58,869 bases of DNA from Lachnospiraceae bacterium (GTDB lineage Bacteria > Bacillota > Clostridia > Lachnospirales > Lachnospiraceae), in the NCBI GenBank assembly GCA_017394885.1, contig JAFPWO010000019.1, positions 1 to 58,869 of the forward strand, given 5' to 3'. The position numbers were made by a program, and so were the translations under genes. Of the stretch, positions 27,289 through 34,853 are shown one piece after another (position 1 is the first letter of the stretch; every line of letters begins with the position of its first letter). The notes beneath the pieces are model-generated. The model did not search any database and was not told the DNA's origin. It saw nothing but the letters and a program-made list of their open reading frames with translations.

Positions 27289-28362
27289 TTATTCTTTGAC
27301 TTCGACGCTCCAGCCTTCCGGCCCCTTGACCCGGCCCCACTGGATATCAGTCAGTTCCTGATAAAGATGCGCGGAGATCGGCCCGATCTCGTTGTTGTTG
27401 ATGATCATGACTTCGTCTCCCCACTTCAGCTCTCCCACCGGGCTGATGACCGCGGCGGTCCCGCTGCCGAAGACCTCCTGCAGCTTGCCGCAGCGGTAAC
27501 TTTCGGCCACTTCCTGAATCGAAAGCTTGCGTTCGGTCACGCGGTAGCCTTCATGGCGGAGCAGTTCGATGATGGACTTGCGGGTAATTCCGGAAAGGAT
27601 GCTGCCGTCCAGTTCGGGCGTCACGATCTCGCCATCGATCACGAAGAAGATATTCATCGCGCCGACTTCTCCGATATACTTCTTTTCCACGCCGTCCAGC
27701 CACAGCACCTGCGCGTAGCCTTTTTCGTGGGCCACGGACTGCGCCAGCATACTGCAGGCATAGTTGCCGCCGGTCTTGGCAAAGCCGACGCCGCCGCGGA
27801 CCGCGCGGACGTATTGCTCTTCCACATAGATCTTCACCGGCTTGAGCCCCGTGGCATAGTACGGGCCGCTCGGGCTGCACAGGATCGCGAAAAGATAATT
27901 ATCCGCGTCCTTTACCCCCAGCTTGGATTCGACGCCGATGCACATGGGCCTCAGGTACAGGCTGGACTCCTTATCTTCAGGGATCCAGTCCCGTTCCAGC
28001 CAGACCAGTTTCTTCAGGGCATTCAGGCAGAAATCCACATCCAGCTGCGGGATACACATACGTTCGTTGGAGATATTCATCCGCTTAAAGTTTTCTTCCG
28101 GGCGGAAGAGAAGAACACGGCCGTCCTCGGCGCGGTAGGCCTTCATGCCTTCGAAGGTCTCCTGCGCATAATGAAGACAGGTGGCGGCCAGCGATATACT
28201 GATGGGCCCGTAAGGAACGATGCGGGCGTCATGCCAGCCGATTCCCTTGTCGTAATCCATCAGCAGCATGTGATCGGTAAAGACGCTGCCAAAACCAAGC
28301 TTGGCGCCCTTCGCGGGCTTCTCCTTCGGGTTTTGGGTGAGTTGAACGCTAAGATTTTCCAC
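27289..28362 (-). CDS. ilvE: Branched-chain amino acid aminotransferase
   Basis: PLP fold-type IV aminotransferase of Leu, Ile and Val with 2-oxoglutarate. The 357 residues include YAQETFEGMKAYR, FRPEENFKRMN, LYLRPMCIG, the PLP lysine in VGFAKTGGNYACSM, and EVGAMNIFFV. The frame opens at a GTG at 28380, but AAAGGGG lies just inside and 8 nt before a GTG at 28362, which is chosen. It is divergent from a FadR-type regulator and close to a keto acid oxidoreductase operon. It could therefore feed branched-chain catabolism as well as biosynthesis; direction cannot be told from sequence. Confidence 0.94.
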   Translation of the reverse strand: MENLSVQLTQNPKEKPAKGAKLGFGSVFTDHMLLMDYDKGIGWHDARIVPYGPISISLAATCLHYAQETFEGMKAYRAEDGRVLLFRPEENFKRMNISNERMCIPQLDVDFCLNALKKLVWLERDWIPEDKESSLYLRPMCIGVESKLGVKDADNYLFAILCSPSGPYYATGLKPVKIYVEEQYVRAVRGGVGFAKTGGNYACSMLAQSVAHEKGYAQVLWLDGVEKKYIGEVGAMNIFFVIDGEIVTPELDGSILSGITRKSIIELLRHEGYRVTERKLSIQEVAESYRCGKLQEVFGSGTAAVISPVGELKWGDEVMIINNNEIGPISAHLYQELTDIQWGRVKGPEGWSVEVKE

Positions 28363-28393
28363 GGTTAATACCCCTTTCACGGTATATTTTGTA

Positions 28394-28422
28394 TTGTTTT
28401 ACTGGAACAGATTCGTTATAAT
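28394..28422 (+). promoter_or_regulatory. Promoter of the GntR/FadR regulator gene
   Basis: -35 TTGTTT (28394-28399), 17-bp spacer, consensus -10 TATAAT (28417-28422). GTTTTAC (28396-28402), a GT(N3)AC core of the FadR type, overlaps the -35 and may allow autoregulation. Confidence 0.8.
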
Positions 28423-28445
28423 CCCCTTTGGGGGGAGGTGAGTCT

Positions 28446-29132
28446 ATGCCTTATGTAACCAGTCTTTTATCGGTCCGTGCCGCCGACGCCATTTCCGAGA
28501 TGATCCAGCAGGGCCGTTTCCAGCCCGGCGACAAGCTCCCGGGAGAGGTCGATCTTTCGGAAGAACTCCACGTGAGCCGCACGACCCTTCGGGAAGCGCT
28601 GCGGATCCTCGCGACCCGCGGCCTCGTCGAGCCGCACCGCGGCGTCGGTACTTTTGTGACCCGCAGCCAGACGATCCATGACGATTTCGATCTGTTAAAG
28701 ATCCAGAATACCCGGGTCAATATCAAGGACCTGTATGAAATGCGGCTGATGTTCGAACCGCAGGCGGCTTATTACGCGGCCCTCCGCGCCACCAGAGAAG
28801 AACTGGAGCAGATCATTCAGTACGGCGAGAAGGACGAGGAGATGATCATCCGCCATGACGAGCGCTGGAACGAATATGAACAGAAGTTCCACAATTCGAT
28901 CGCTTCAGCCACGCACAACCAGTTTATTACGTCCCTGCTCCCGATCTTTAACCGCGCCATCCATCAGGGCATTATCCTGGCCCATGATGCGCCGAGTGTC
29001 GGAGAGCTGTCCCTGCAGGATCACCGGCTGATCATGATGTATCTCAAGGAGCGCAACGCCATCGGCGCCAAAACCGCCATGTATCTGCACATGCTCAACA
29101 CGATGGACAAGTTCCATATCGATATCGACTGA
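28446..29132 (+). CDS. GntR-family regulator, FadR (FCD) subfamily
   Basis: 228 residues. The N-terminal winged helix has FQPGDKLPGEVDLSEEL and VSRTTLREALRILATRGLVEPHRGVGTFV. The C-terminal all-helical FCD domain (about 85-225) has YEMRLMFEPQAAYYAA, FHNSIASATHN and LMMYLKERN-like sequence, with His and Asp residues suited to a metal-assisted ligand site. The ATG at 28446 follows GGGGAGGTG. It stands between ilvE and the CoA-transferase/keto acid oxidoreductase operon and converges on the latter. It is the obvious candidate regulator of both; the effector may be an organic or keto acid. Confidence 0.92.
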   Translation: MPYVTSLLSVRAADAISEMIQQGRFQPGDKLPGEVDLSEELHVSRTTLREALRILATRGLVEPHRGVGTFVTRSQTIHDDFDLLKIQNTRVNIKDLYEMRLMFEPQAAYYAALRATREELEQIIQYGEKDEEMIIRHDERWNEYEQKFHNSIASATHNQFITSLLPIFNRAIHQGIILAHDAPSVGELSLQDHRLIMMYLKERNAIGAKTAMYLHMLNTMDKFHIDID

Positions 29133-29141
29133 GCCGTTAAT

Positions 29142-30677
29142 TTACGGGTCGTACCGGAGGAGATTCCCGGCCACTTCCGCCTGAAAGGGCAGGAGAGCGA
29201 GGATCTCTTTTTCTATGTCGATCCCCTTTGCCGCCTCGGTCAGGACGAGGCCGTTTTCCCCCAGGCGGAAGACGCAGCGTTCGGTCACGTAAACGACCTC
29301 TTGGCCGTTAGCATGCGCATTCTCCGCACTGAAGCTGAGCGCGTGGACGCTGTCCGTAAATTTCAGGATCTTTCCTTCCTGAAGGATATGCAGCCCGCCG
29401 GCCTCCTGCGCGATTTTCAGCCCGCCGGCCGAGAACGCGGTGCAGAAGACGACCTTGTGCGTAAACTGCGTGATGTTGATGAAGCCGCCGATCCCGGAGA
29501 GCTTCTTCGGATGGTAGTGTCCGTTGACATTGCCCTTTCCATCTACTTCCAGCGCGCCGATAAAGCAGATATCCAGCCCGCCGCCGTCATAGAAGTCGAA
29601 CTGCTCGGAACTGGTGCAGACGCTCTGCGGAGACATGGCTGCGCCGAAGGCCCAGCCGCCGACCGGAAGGCCCTTCATCGGCCCGCCCTCGACCGTGAGC
29701 GCGATTTTGGGAAGAAGGCCGTCCCTGGCCGCTTCCGTGGCAACAAATTCCGGCGCGCCGACACCGATATTGACGATATGCCCGGGCCTTAGTTCCTGAA
29801 CCGCGCGTCTCGCGATGAGCCGCTTGACCAGGCTCTTCTCATCATCCGTGCTGTTCTCGTTCACATAGGCCTGCAGTTCCTCATCGGTGAGCGGCCGGCT
29901 GCCGCAAAGGCGAGGATCGTCGTCCTTAAGTCCCTGGATCTGGGTCTGCTCCGGGCAGATACAGATATAATCCACCAGCACGGAAGGGATCACGATCTCC
30001 ACGGGCCGCCGCGGAATATCCGAAATCTCTTTTACCTGTACGATGACCTTGCCGCCGCGGCGCCGTACCGCCTGGGCGATGGACAGCGCGTCGCCGCACA
30101 TCGGCTCATTCTCCATGGAGATATTGCCGAGCGCGTCGCAGCTGCTCCCCTTAATAAAGGCGATATCGCCCTTCGGGGTCTCGTACATCAGCCGCCTTCT
30201 GCCGTCGATCGTGATCTCCCGGACCGGATCCAGCTTTGAAAGCGCGTTCAGCTGATACCCCCGGTATTTCGGATCCACAAACAGATTGAGGCCCACGTCG
30301 GATATGATATAATCCTGTCCGCCGGCGGCCGCGCGGATCGCGTGCGACATCGCGCCGTAGGGAAGGTTATACGCCTCCAGTTCTCCGCGCAGGATCATCT
30401 CCGCGGTGGCGGGCGTCGTTCCGAAATGGCTGAAATAGACACGCTTCACCGCGCCGAGGCAGATGATCTCTTCGCAGACATTTCCCGGGATCCAGCCGCC
30501 CAGCCCCGCGCTGCAGTAGAGCGTCAGGTCTTTGGGGTGCCCCTCTGCCTTAAAACGTTCATTCAGGGCGATGCTGAGCTGCTCGGCATTGACCACGCTC
30601 AGGAAATTATTGTAGATGATGGTGTCGCCGTCCCGGATCTGCGCGATCGCTTCGGCGGGGGTCACAAAAGCAGGCAT
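29142..30677 (-). CDS. Acyl-CoA:acetate CoA-transferase family protein
   Basis: 511-residue single-chain class I CoA-transferase (fused alpha and beta parts) of the YdiF/propionate CoA-transferase group. FVTPAEAIAQIRDGDTIIYN is the typical start. PKGDIAFIKGSSCDALGN, VNIGVGAPEFVA, LTVEGGPMKGLPVGG and FDFYDGGGLDICFIGALEVD also match. The Glu in VEGG is the likely CoA-ester nucleophile. It would exchange CoA between an acyl-CoA and acetate or a similar acid. It is the last gene of the oxidoreductase operon, 39 bp after the gamma subunit gene. It could release the branched acid from the acyl-CoA made by the oxidoreductase. Confidence 0.88.
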   Translation of the reverse strand: MPAFVTPAEAIAQIRDGDTIIYNNFLSVVNAEQLSIALNERFKAEGHPKDLTLYCSAGLGGWIPGNVCEEIICLGAVKRVYFSHFGTTPATAEMILRGELEAYNLPYGAMSHAIRAAAGGQDYIISDVGLNLFVDPKYRGYQLNALSKLDPVREITIDGRRRLMYETPKGDIAFIKGSSCDALGNISMENEPMCGDALSIAQAVRRRGGKVIVQVKEISDIPRRPVEIVIPSVLVDYICICPEQTQIQGLKDDDPRLCGSRPLTDEELQAYVNENSTDDEKSLVKRLIARRAVQELRPGHIVNIGVGAPEFVATEAARDGLLPKIALTVEGGPMKGLPVGGWAFGAAMSPQSVCTSSEQFDFYDGGGLDICFIGALEVDGKGNVNGHYHPKKLSGIGGFINITQFTHKVVFCTAFSAGGLKIAQEAGGLHILQEGKILKFTDSVHALSFSAENAHANGQEVVYVTERCVFRLGENGLVLTEAAKGIDIEKEILALLPFQAEVAGNLLRYDP

Positions 30678-30716
30678 CGTTTTCTTCCTTCGGTAAAGAG
30701 CCGGAGACCGGCTTTC

Positions 30717-31253
30717 CTATTCGATACAGGCCGCACCGCGCAGCAGGGCTTCGCGGTTGAGCGGGATGAGCTTGGCTTTTTTCTGGCCCAGCTTCTCTAA
30801 AAGAGCTTCCAGCACCGTCTCGATATCCACGCATCCGGATTTCCCGAGATACGCGCCGAGCATGATCATATTCGCGACCTTGTCGTTCCCCAGCTCCGCC
30901 GCGATCTCATTGCAGGGCACGTAGTAAGCCGTAACGTCATTGCGGGTGACCTTGATGTCGATCATGGAGCTGTTGACGAAGATCGTCCCGCCGGGCATGA
31001 CCTTGCTTTCGAACTTCTCGAGTGAAGGCCGGTTCATGACGATCAGCGAAGTCGGCCGGGACACGAGCGGGGAATCGATCTCCTGATCGGAGAGCGTAAC
31101 GCTGCAGTTCGCGGTGCCGCCGCGCATTTCGGGGCCGTACGAGGGGATCCAGGAGGTATTCTTGCCTTCCATCATGCCGGCCGCCGCCAGTAGCTGCCCC
31201 ATGAGCAGTACGCCCTGGCCGCCGAAGCCTGCGAAAATGTTTCTTTCTGTCAT
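30717..31253 (-). CDS. 2-oxoacid:ferredoxin oxidoreductase, gamma subunit
   Basis: 178-residue gamma domain of the four-subunit 2-oxoacid:acceptor oxidoreductase family. NIFAGFGGQGVLLMGQLLA and SYGPEMRGGTANCSVTLSD are diagnostic. It forms part of the CoA and interface region of the enzyme that decarboxylates a 2-oxoacid to acyl-CoA and reduces ferredoxin. It starts 3 bp after the beta gene. Confidence 0.93.
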   Translation of the reverse strand: MTERNIFAGFGGQGVLLMGQLLAAAGMMEGKNTSWIPSYGPEMRGGTANCSVTLSDQEIDSPLVSRPTSLIVMNRPSLEKFESKVMPGGTIFVNSSMIDIKVTRNDVTAYYVPCNEIAAELGNDKVANMIMLGAYLGKSGCVDIETVLEALLEKLGQKKAKLIPLNREALLRGAACIE

Positions 31254-31256
31254 GAT

Positions 31257-31991
31257 TTATACCTCCTTCATCACGCCGAGCGGATAGTAGGGGATCATCG
31301 CGTCCTGAATCCAGTCCATGGCCTCCGCCGGGGATTTGCCCCAGTTGGTCGGGCAGGGGGAGAGGATCTCCACCATGGAGAAGCCTTTGCGGGCGATCTG
31401 TGTCTCAAAGGCCTTCTTTATGGCCTGTTTGGTCTTGATCAGGTTCGGCGTATTGTTCAGCGCGCAGCGCGCGATGAAGGCGGAACCGCTGATGGTCGCG
31501 AGCATCTCCGCCATGCGGATCGGTTCGCCGCAGTGGTCCTTATCGCGGCCGAGCGGGCTGGTCGTGGTCTTCTGGCCGACCAGCGTAGTCGGCGCCATCT
31601 GGCCTCCGGTCATGCCGTAGATCGCGTTGTTGATAAAGATCGTGGTGATCTTTTCGCCGCGGTGCGCCGCATGTACGATCTCGGCCGTGCCGATGGAGGC
31701 CAGGTCGCCGTCGCCCTGATAGGTAAAGATCACGTGATCGGGGTGGACGCGCTTGTAGCCGGTCGCCAGCGCCGGCGCGCGGCCGTGGGCGGCTTCATAC
31801 ATATCGATATCGAAATAATTGTAAGCAAAGACGGCGCAGCCGACCGGCGCGACGCCCGTACTGATTTCCCGGATGCCCAGCTCGTCGATGACCTCGGCGA
31901 CCATGCGGTGCACGATGCCGTGCCCGCAGCCGGGGCAGTAGTGGAACGGTTTATCGGTCAGGACCGATGTTCTCTGAAAGATCGTTGCCAT
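31257..31991 (-). CDS. 2-oxoacid:ferredoxin oxidoreductase, beta subunit (TPP)
   Basis: 244-residue thiamine pyrophosphate subunit. [15 protein letters not shown] starts the family pattern. The TPP/Mg motif runs from GDGDLASIG to [11 protein letters not shown]. The [19 protein letters not shown] segment favours the VorA/KorB-type enzymes (branched or 2-oxoglutarate) over pyruvate oxidoreductase. The exact substrate cannot be set from sequence alone. It lies 3 bp after the alpha gene. Confidence 0.92.
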   Translation of the reverse strand: MATIFQRTSVLTDKPFHYCPGCGHGIVHRMVAEVIDELGIREISTGVAPVGCAVFAYNYFDIDMYEAAHGRAPALATGYKRVHPDHVIFTYQGDGDLASIGTAEIVHAAHRGEKITTIFINNAIYGMTGGQMAPTTLVGQKTTTSPLGRDKDHCGEPIRMAEMLATISGSAFIARCALNNTPNLIKTKQAIKKAFETQIARKGFSMVEILSPCPTNWGKSPAEAMDWIQDAMIPYYPLGVMKEV

Positions 31992-31994
31992 GGA

Positions 31995-33062
31995 TCACGC
32001 CCTCCTCATCGCTAAGATTCTTTCGGCAATTTCTTCGGCTTCGGGGATCCGGCTGCCGGCTTCGCCGAGATATTCGACCGGTTTGCAGCCGTTCACGGCC
32101 AGGCGGATATCTTCGACCATCTGCCCGGCGCTGACCTCGACCGTCAGGGCCGCTTTTACGCTGTCCTGCGCGATGGCGTCGTGCACAGCACCGGAAGGGA
32201 ACGGCCAGAGCGTGATCGGGCGGACGAGTCCTACCTTGACGCCCTGTTCTTCCAGGATGCGGACCGCCGCCTTGCAGACACGGGCCACGGTGCCGTAGGC
32301 GCACAGGATAAACTCCGCACCTTCCGTATGATACAGTTCCACACGCTGCTCGTTCTTCTCGATCTCGCGGTAGCGCGCCTGCATCCTGCGGCACAGCTCA
32401 TCCAGGTCCTCGGTCTCGATATATAAGGAGTTGATGATGGCTCTGGGCTTGGCGCCGCCGGGCTTATAGCCGGTCGCGGCCCAGGGCTTGTCGCGCATCA
32501 CGGGGTTCGGATTATCCGGCATTTCGACCGGCTCCATCATCTGCCCGATCAGGCCGTCAGCCAGAATGATGACCGGCGTACGGTAATCCTCGGCCACGTC
32601 AAAGGCCTTCGGCATCAGTTCCACGGCTTCCGCGATGGAAGAGGGGGCATAGACGATGGCGTGATAATCGCCGTGTCCGCCGCCCTTGGTCGCCTGGAAA
32701 TAATCGCCCTGGGAAGCCTGGATATTGCCCAGGCCGGGGCCGCCGCGCATCATATTGACGACCACGCAGGGAAGCTCGGCCGCCGCGCAGGTGGAGATCC
32801 CTTCCTGCTTTAAGCTGATGCCCGGACTGGAAGAGGAGGTCATGACCCGGGCGCCGGCGCCGGCCGCGCCGTAAACCATATTGATGGCGGCCAGTTCGCT
32901 CTCGGCCTGCAGGAAGCACCCGCCGACCTGCGGAAGGCGCAGCGACATGTATTCGGGAATATCGTTCTGAGGCGTGATCGGATAGCCGAAGAAATAACGG
33001 CAGCCCGCCTGAATGGCGGCTTCGGCGATCGCTTCACAGCCCTTCATTAATTTCTTTGCCAT
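31995..33062 (-). CDS. 2-oxoacid:ferredoxin oxidoreductase, alpha subunit (VorB/KorA type)
   Basis: 355-residue alpha subunit. MKGCEAIAEAAIQAGCRYFFGYPITPQND is the classic start, followed by ESELAAINMVYGAAGAGARVMTSSSSPGISL, VVNMMRGGPGLGNIQASQGDY and PVIILADGLIGQMMEPVE. Such genes are most often annotated as 3-methyl-2-oxobutanoate (VorB) or 2-oxoglutarate (KorA) oxidoreductases. Proximity to ilvE favours branched-chain keto acids; that is inference. It follows the ferredoxin gene by 12 bp. Confidence 0.92.
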   Translation of the reverse strand: MAKKLMKGCEAIAEAAIQAGCRYFFGYPITPQNDIPEYMSLRLPQVGGCFLQAESELAAINMVYGAAGAGARVMTSSSSPGISLKQEGISTCAAAELPCVVVNMMRGGPGLGNIQASQGDYFQATKGGGHGDYHAIVYAPSSIAEAVELMPKAFDVAEDYRTPVIILADGLIGQMMEPVEMPDNPNPVMRDKPWAATGYKPGGAKPRAIINSLYIETEDLDELCRRMQARYREIEKNEQRVELYHTEGAEFILCAYGTVARVCKAAVRILEEQGVKVGLVRPITLWPFPSGAVHDAIAQDSVKAALTVEVSAGQMVEDIRLAVNGCKPVEYLGEAGSRIPEAEEIAERILAMRRA

Positions 33063-33074
33063 TGCCTTCCCTCC

Positions 33075-33281
33075 TTACTTTTCGATTTCGATGGCCACAT
33101 CCGGACAGGTCCTGGCGCAGGAAGTGCAGGCGACGCAGGCACTTAAGTCCACGACCTCGGCAGGGTAATACCCCTTTTTGTTCAGATGTGTCTTCGAGAT
33201 GGCGAGGACCGATCTGGGGCAGGCTCTGACACACAGACCGCAGCCTTTGCACTGGTCCTCATAAATGGTGACACGAATCAT
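33075..33281 (-). CDS. 2-oxoacid:ferredoxin oxidoreductase, delta subunit (2[4Fe-4S] ferredoxin)
   Basis: 68 residues with two cluster motifs, CKGCGLCVRACPRSVLAIS and CVACTSCARTCPDVAIEI, each CxxCxxCxxxCP. It carries electrons from the TPP site to external ferredoxin. The order delta-alpha-beta-gamma is standard for VOR/KOR operons. Confidence 0.94.
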   Translation of the reverse strand: MIRVTIYEDQCKGCGLCVRACPRSVLAISKTHLNKKGYYPAEVVDLSACVACTSCARTCPDVAIEIEK

Positions 33282-33298
33282 GGTATGACCTCTCTTTC

Positions 33299-34015
33299 TT
33301 ATAAACCGTTTTCCAGGAACTTGTCCCAGCTCCGGTGCATCATCACTTCAATGGGAAGCAGCCGGCCGAGATAGCGCGCATCCAGCTGTTTTTCCGCGAT
33401 CACCTGCCTGAATTCTTCCATGATCTCCGGTACCGCACAGGTATACAGGACCGGGACGCCGGTCTTTTCCGACATGGCTTTTACGAGTTCATATCCCTGC
33501 AGGAGATGAGAGACGTCGGTTTCTTCCGCCAGGTTCGCATTGTTGACCAGTCCGTTGATCTTCAGGCGCGAGACGCCTTCGATCTTTTCCATGACCGACA
33601 GGGCCCCGTCCAGCTCGGCGGCCATGGGCCGGAGAGGATTCACGATCTGCAGCACTTTCAGATGCTCCGGCGGGATCAATTCAAAATTCGGTTTGTACTG
33701 TCCCAGGGCGACCGCCCCGATATGATCGCCGCCCACATCAAAAATCACTTTTCCCTCGCCCGGCGTAAATGCCGCATAAACACGGGGGGAAAGTGACATG
33801 ATCTCGATCTTATGAAGCGCGTAGGGCGGGGATATCAGCTCGACGCCGGCTTTTTCGAGGACATCGCCGCGCTCGCTGGTGCGGAAATAGGGGTTTACCA
33901 CGTCCAGATCCACCAGCGTGCAGGCGCCGCGGGTCGCGAAATCAAGCGCCAGATTCAGCGCCAGTTCGCTCTTTCCGCTCCCAAAGCTGCCCACTAAAAC
34001 CCAATAATCCTTCAT
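33299..34015 (-). CDS. P-loop ATPase heading the oxidoreductase operon
   Basis: 238 residues with an N-terminal Walker A, LVGSFGSGKSELALNLA, and a ParA/MinD/CobQ-like Asp in LVDLDVVNPYFRTSERGDVL. VIFDVGGDHIGAVALGQY and LKINGLVNNANLAEETDVSHLLQGYELV follow. It is a SIMIBI-class ATPase-like protein of unknown role. Its position, first in the operon and 17 bp before the ferredoxin gene, suggests help in assembly or control of the oxidoreductase, possibly of its clusters. That role is inference. I do not recognise a named family. Confidence 0.75.
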   Translation of the reverse strand: MKDYWVLVGSFGSGKSELALNLALDFATRGACTLVDLDVVNPYFRTSERGDVLEKAGVELISPPYALHKIEIMSLSPRVYAAFTPGEGKVIFDVGGDHIGAVALGQYKPNFELIPPEHLKVLQIVNPLRPMAAELDGALSVMEKIEGVSRLKINGLVNNANLAEETDVSHLLQGYELVKAMSEKTGVPVLYTCAVPEIMEEFRQVIAEKQLDARYLGRLLPIEVMMHRSWDKFLENGL

Positions 34016-34051
34016 AACAGGCTCTCTGCTTCATCCATTGATTGCCGTACA

Positions 34052-34080
34052 TGTCTGACAGAATAATATACTTGTCTGAC
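34052..34080 (-). promoter_or_regulatory. Paired GT(N3)AC operator at the oxidoreductase operon promoter
   Basis: TGTCTGAC occurs twice on the plus strand, at 34052-34059 and 34073-34080, exactly 21 bp apart. Each holds GTCTGAC, the GT(N3)AC core of FadR-type operators. Between them on the minus strand lies TATATTATT, a likely -10; the -35 is poor. No gene is seen between 34016 and the tRNA at 34238; the rest is AT-rich promoter DNA. Confidence 0.6.
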
Positions 34081-34193
34081 TTTTGCTTTATTGTAACAGT
34101 ATCCGCCCGGAATGTCAACGTTATTTTTTATTGATTACGATTTATAAAAATAAGGCGGGAAAAATCTTTTTTTGGTTTTTTTGAAAAAAGTGC

Positions 34194-34222
34194 TTGCCTT
34201 TTTGAAACGGATGTCGTATATT
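34194..34222 (+). promoter_or_regulatory. Promoter of tRNA-Lys
   Basis: -35 TTGCCT (34194-34199), 17-bp spacer, -10 TATATT (34217-34222), 15 bp before the tRNA. Confidence 0.8.
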
Positions 34223-34237
34223 AAGGATCGTCCTCAC

Positions 34238-34310
34238 GGGCCATTAGCTCAGTTGGTAGAGCACCTGACTCTTAATCAGGGTGTCTAGGGTTCGAGTCCC
34301 TAATGGCCCA
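34238..34310 (+). tRNA. tRNA-Lys(CTT)
   Basis: Full cloverleaf of 73 nt. The acceptor arms GGGCCAT and ATGGCCC pair perfectly. D-arm GCTC/GAGC, anticodon stem CCTGA/TCAGG with loop CTCTTAA (anticodon CTT), T-arm TAGGG/CCCTA with TTCGAGT. CCA is not encoded. Confidence 0.96.
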
Positions 34311-34317
34311 TGCGTTT

Positions 34318-34340
34318 CCGCCTGATCGGGCGGTTTTTTT
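34318..34340 (+). terminator. Terminator after tRNA-Lys
   Basis: Arms CCGCC (34318-34322) and GGCGG (34329-34333) followed by seven T. Confidence 0.85.
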
Positions 34341-34341
34341 A

Positions 34342-34370
34342 TTGTCATTATTCCATAAATATGATATAAT
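34342..34370 (+). promoter_or_regulatory. Promoter of the 113-residue protein gene
   Basis: -35 TTGTCA (34342-34347), 17-bp spacer, consensus -10 TATAAT (34365-34370). Confidence 0.82.
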
Positions 34371-34418
34371 ACGCAGGAAAATGACGGCTGCGCCGGCTTC
34401 GGCGGGGAAGGAGACGAA

Positions 34419-34760
34419 ATGAGCTATAAAGGAAAAACACAGTTCGAAGTCTGTCAGGAATTAAACTGGCATCTTTCGGAATACGGAGACGGCTCCGGCA
34501 CGATCGAAAACGACAAGTACGGCTATATGGTCTATTACGATACGCTGGACGGTTCCGACTTTTATCTGGATGTGCTGGAAGCCTACAACAAGTTTGACGT
34601 CAACCAGTACGTATACGATACGCTGCGTGCGTACGGCGTGATGGATGTGGAAAAGCTGCTGGGGAATGCCAGAGAGATCCGCGGTGAATTAAAGCAGCTG
34701 GCAGACGCCGTGAAGCAGTGGATGGAAGACAACGGGATCGAAGAGAAGCCGAAGGCCTGA
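34419..34760 (+). CDS. Uncharacterised small acidic protein
   Basis: 113 residues that I do not recognise. It begins MSYKGKTQFEVCQELN, is rich in Asp, Glu and Tyr (YGYMVYYDTLDGSDFYLDV in the middle) and has a C-terminal amphipathic helix stretch (LGNAREIRGELKQLADAVK). It has no signal peptide, membrane helix or metal motif, so it is probably cytoplasmic. It has a near-consensus promoter and a good AAGGAG ribosome binding site, so it is very likely a real, expressed gene. Its neighbours, a tRNA and a zinc-ribbon membrane protein, do not suggest a role. Confidence 0.8.
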   Translation: MSYKGKTQFEVCQELNWHLSEYGDGSGTIENDKYGYMVYYDTLDGSDFYLDVLEAYNKFDVNQYVYDTLRAYGVMDVEKLLGNAREIRGELKQLADAVKQWMEDNGIEEKPKA

Positions 34761-34789
34761 TCGGTCAAAAGATCAAGGATCGTCCTGTC

Positions 34790-34818
34790 TTGACAAATCT
34801 CCTTGATTTATCTATTAT
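34790..34818 (+). promoter_or_regulatory. Promoter of the zinc-ribbon membrane protein gene
   Basis: Consensus -35 TTGACA (34790-34795), 17-bp spacer, -10 TATTAT (34813-34818). Confidence 0.85.
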
Positions 34819-34853
34819 TGAAAACAATTCTAACCTGTAAAGGAGATATGAAA

